Shown: positions 23,587 to 25,371 of the stretch, one piece after another | Numbering within the stretch: position 1 is the first letter of the stretch | Layout of the letters: the number at the start of each line of letters is the position of its first letter | Assembly: GCA_019084405.1 (NCBI GenBank) | Contig: JAHRFX010000031.1 | Location: 1-25,371 of the forward strand | Source of the DNA: Methanobacterium sp. | GTDB taxonomy: Archaea; Methanobacteriota; Methanobacteria; Methanobacteriales; Methanobacteriaceae | Direction of reading: 5' to 3' | Length of the DNA: 25,371 nt | The notes under the pieces: generated by a model | Database searches by the model: none | The model's input: only the letters and a program-made list of their open reading frames with translations | Told to the model about the DNA's origin: nothing | Made by a program: the position numbers and the translations under genes

Positions 23587-24378
23587 ATGGAAAAACAGAA
23601 AAAAATATTGTTAATCATCATTTTATTTTCAATATTCTTAATTACAACTATGGCATCAACCTACCTTCTCTCCCCCTCCCCTGATTTGAATCCATTTAAG
23701 GGAGAGGACAATCAGTTTCAACCAGAAACCACTGAAAATAATCAGTTTCAACCAGAAACCACTGAAAATAATCTGGATCAGATTGAATCTAAGGCTGTTC
23801 TTTTAGGCAGCAGGGAATATGGCAATGTTAAAAGGGAAGGACCTTTTGGAGATTCTTCATCCCCCACTAAAATTGCTTATATTATAGGGGTACATCCTAA
23901 TGAGCATAATTCCCATCAGGCAATATTAGAAGCAATTAAAAGTAATCATAATAATCTCAGATACTGCTACTATGTCTATCAGGTACAGGTAACTAAAGAT
24001 GCAGCTGATTATAGCAAAGGACGAATGAATGGGCAACTACTGGCTCAGGAATTTGTGGTAAGTGATATAAAAAAAACTGATTTCAAATTAGCTATTGATA
24101 TCCACTCCCACCAGGGTGCCTATGAGGAGGAAAGATTCATATTTGCTCCGGTAGAGGGTGGCGCTGCTGAAAAAATTGCCAGAGATATTAAAAATAAAAT
24201 TCCCTGGATGGCATATTATTTTCCTTTTTCACAAACCAGCCCGGAATATGTAACCATACCCCTTGACAATGCGGGTATCCCGGCAGTACTCTATGAAACC
24301 TATTTATATGAACCTTACTCTCTCACAAGATCCCACGCAGATGTTTTTGTAAAACAGGTAGATACTCTGGCTTTTTAA
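23587..24378 (+). CDS. Secreted M14/AstE-like zinc carboxypeptidase-type protein
   Basis: A 263-residue protein with an N-terminal membrane segment (about 7-28) acting as signal or anchor, then a stalk with two perfect copies of NQFQPETTEN (about 42-61), then a domain of the succinylglutamate desuccinylase/zinc carboxypeptidase type. Zinc-site signs are GVHPNEH (H103, E106) and DIHSHQ (H173 or H175); a possible catalytic glutamate is E237 in VLYETYL. The target is not known; the wall-facing location and neighbours suggest a peptide or amide bond of pseudomurein or another surface polymer. GAGG lies just before the ATG. Its stop is inside a terminator hairpin. The related gene on the other strand converges on it. 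Confidence 0.8.
   Translation: MEKQKKILLIIILFSIFLITTMASTYLLSPSPDLNPFKGEDNQFQPETTENNQFQPETTENNLDQIESKAVLLGSREYGNVKREGPFGDSSSPTKIAYIIGVHPNEHNSHQAILEAIKSNHNNLRYCYYVYQVQVTKDAADYSKGRMNGQLLAQEFVVSDIKKTDFKLAIDIHSHQGAYEEERFIFAPVEGGAAEKIARDIKNKIPWMAYYFPFSQTSPEYVTIPLDNAGIPAVLYETYLYEPYSLTRSHADVFVKQVDTLAF
23710..23773 (+). repeat. 30-bp perfect tandem repeat in stalk coding region
   Basis: 23711-23740 and 23741-23770 are identical, with one extra matching base on the left and three on the right. Being a multiple of three, it adds a 10-residue unit to the stalk without breaking the frame. Confidence 0.95.
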
Positions 24379-24400
24379 AGCCAGAAAAACTTTTTTTTTT
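24366..24400 (+). terminator. Hairpin plus T10 terminator overlapping the stop codon
   Basis: Arms 24366-24374 (TCTGGCTTT) and 24377-24385 (AAAGCCAGA) pair perfectly over 9 bp with a two-base centre; the TAA stop (24376-24378) is part of it. Ten T follow at 24391-24400. The convergent gene ends at 24475, preceded by A-rich sequence. Confidence 0.7.
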
Positions 24401-24474
24401 GAAATTAATATAAAACAAGCTATTTTTTTAGTTTATAAATACCTAATATTCTAAAAAAAATAAAAAAAAGGAAA

Positions 24475-25371
24475 TTAAATTATTTTATAGTATTCCAGGA
24501 AAGCTAACATCATAGCATAGGAGTCATTTACCGTTTTAGTACTGGCATAGCCATGAGCGATGCTTACTTCGGGAGTTACCGATACTATTCCTGCTAAATT
24601 GGCCACATCTTCCAATGCTCCAGGATATTCTACACCTGCCTGGTTATAGGCATATACCGCACATCCCGTTTTCTGGGCAATATAAGATGCCAGAACAAAG
24701 CTTTCATAGTTGGGTGATTTACTACATACCATTGCATCTTCACCAGGATCACCACCTGGTCGGGTAGAGTGATAGTCTCCCAGGGCTATAACACCTAAAC
24801 TTTGAGCTTTTTTCAAGATGACGTTGGTAGGGCTCCCTGCTACATTAGCAATCTTATTAGGATTTTTACCATTCCAGTACCGATAGGAATTTGCAGAGTT
24901 AACCGGTATCACAAAAGGCACTATATATACAGTTCCTTTCAATACCTTACCCTCAATATAATTAATCAGTTTCATGGCAGCTATAGGGGCTGGTAATTCA
25001 TCTCCATGTACTCCTGCTGTAATCATTACTTTAGGACCACTACCATCTCCAAAAGTAATCATGGGAGTGCCTTTTTTAGCTGCATTAATTACTGCCGTAG
25101 TCAGGGCATTTTTAGGTATATACTGATTAAAATAACTATTTCTGGTAACATCTCCTCCAGTAGCATAGTTTATGATTTCAATGGCATAGTTAGTTTCTAC
25201 CGGTACACCAGGAGGACTTGCAGGTAGTTTTCGTCCAATCCAGTTGTTTATGGTGGCGAAGTTGGGTAGTGTTTTGTGTGTTCCGTGGAAGGCTATTATT
25301 CGGGAGTACATGAATATGGTTGATTCGTAGCCTATGGTTCCTCTGCTGCTTGTTATTGATGGTGGTGTCTG
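24475..25371 (-). CDS. Wall-associated AstE/AspA-like metallopeptidase, partial
   Basis: The open frame runs from the stop at 24475 off the right edge, so the N-terminus is missing; the ATG at 25309-25311 is internal, because the frame stays open upstream (SSRGTIGYESTIF). The visible part begins with IFMYSRIIAFHG and KTLPNFATINNWIG, the pattern of a pseudomurein-binding repeat, then a deacylase domain with the zinc motif GVHGDE, the histidine in GDYHST, PVNSANSYRYWNG and an acidic residue in VTPEVSIAH. It likely cuts an amide bond in or near the pseudomurein wall. It shares the peptidase type with the gene at 23587 but is only distantly related. The substrate and full architecture cannot be seen. 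Confidence 0.8.
   Translation of the reverse strand, partial: QTPPSITSSRGTIGYESTIFMYSRIIAFHGTHKTLPNFATINNWIGRKLPASPPGVPVETNYAIEIINYATGGDVTRNSYFNQYIPKNALTTAVINAAKKGTPMITFGDGSGPKVMITAGVHGDELPAPIAAMKLINYIEGKVLKGTVYIVPFVIPVNSANSYRYWNGKNPNKIANVAGSPTNVILKKAQSLGVIALGDYHSTRPGGDPGEDAMVCSKSPNYESFVLASYIAQKTGCAVYAYNQAGVEYPGALEDVANLAGIVSVTPEVSIAHGYASTKTVNDSYAMMLAFLEYYKII

Noticed and set aside
25309..25311. ATG taken as start of the right-edge peptidase
   Set aside because: The frame stays open to the window edge and the wall-binding repeat begins before this ATG.

Overview
The window comes from a low-GC methanogenic archaeon, almost certainly of the order Methanobacteriales (Methanobacterium or a close relative). 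The evidence is a methanofuran biosynthesis enzyme (MfnB), an archaeal-type riboflavin synthase, deoxyhypusine synthase, a [NiFe] hydrogenase of the Mvh-like type, and surface proteins with pseudomurein-binding-like repeats, the wall polymer of that order. Intergenic DNA is very AT-rich. Several genes have TATA-like boxes about 25 bases before a start codon with little or no leader, as expected for archaea. I found no tRNA, rRNA, CRISPR array, transposase or phage gene.

Layout. (1) 293-3473, plus strand: ferredoxin, V4R-domain protein, hydrogenase small and large subunits, closed by a hairpin-plus-T terminator. (2) 3557-8743, minus strand: mobA, guaB, mfnB and a LutA/LutB-like iron-sulfur pair. 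(3) 8805-11244, minus: GT4 glycosyltransferase, DUF2304 membrane protein and GT2 glycosyltransferase, an envelope-glycan set. (4) 11317-15252, minus: iron-sulfur flavoprotein, riboflavin synthase and a cobalt transporter in transcription order cbiM-cbiN-cbiQ-cbiO. (5) pyrF (plus) diverges from cbiM. (6) 16271-18761, minus: an unknown membrane protein, deoxyhypusine synthase and a winged-helix/CBS regulator. (7) 18762-19738: a 1-kb gap holding a frameshifted small membrane-protein gene, a 39-bp tandem duplication and a GC-rich patch. (8) 19739-25371: Nudix hydrolase, a PEP-synthase-like protein without the ATP-grasp half, a MscS channel, and three envelope proteins: a zinc-ribbon/membrane/wall-binding protein and two zinc-carboxypeptidase-like proteins, the last running off the right edge.

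The most notable points are these. Two genes (mobA and the zinc-ribbon protein) have no ATG, GTG or TTG start that keeps their conserved N-terminal motif, yet each has an ATA codon at the right distance after a Shine-Dalgarno-like sequence. The hydrogenase is a compact unit with a V4R protein and a ferredoxin but no MvhD or FrhB partner. A PEP-synthase-like protein keeps its phosphohistidine and PEP-barrel residues but has no ATP-binding half. The right end looks like a wall-associated peptidase cluster next to an osmotic channel. Two terminator hairpins have stop codons built into their stems.
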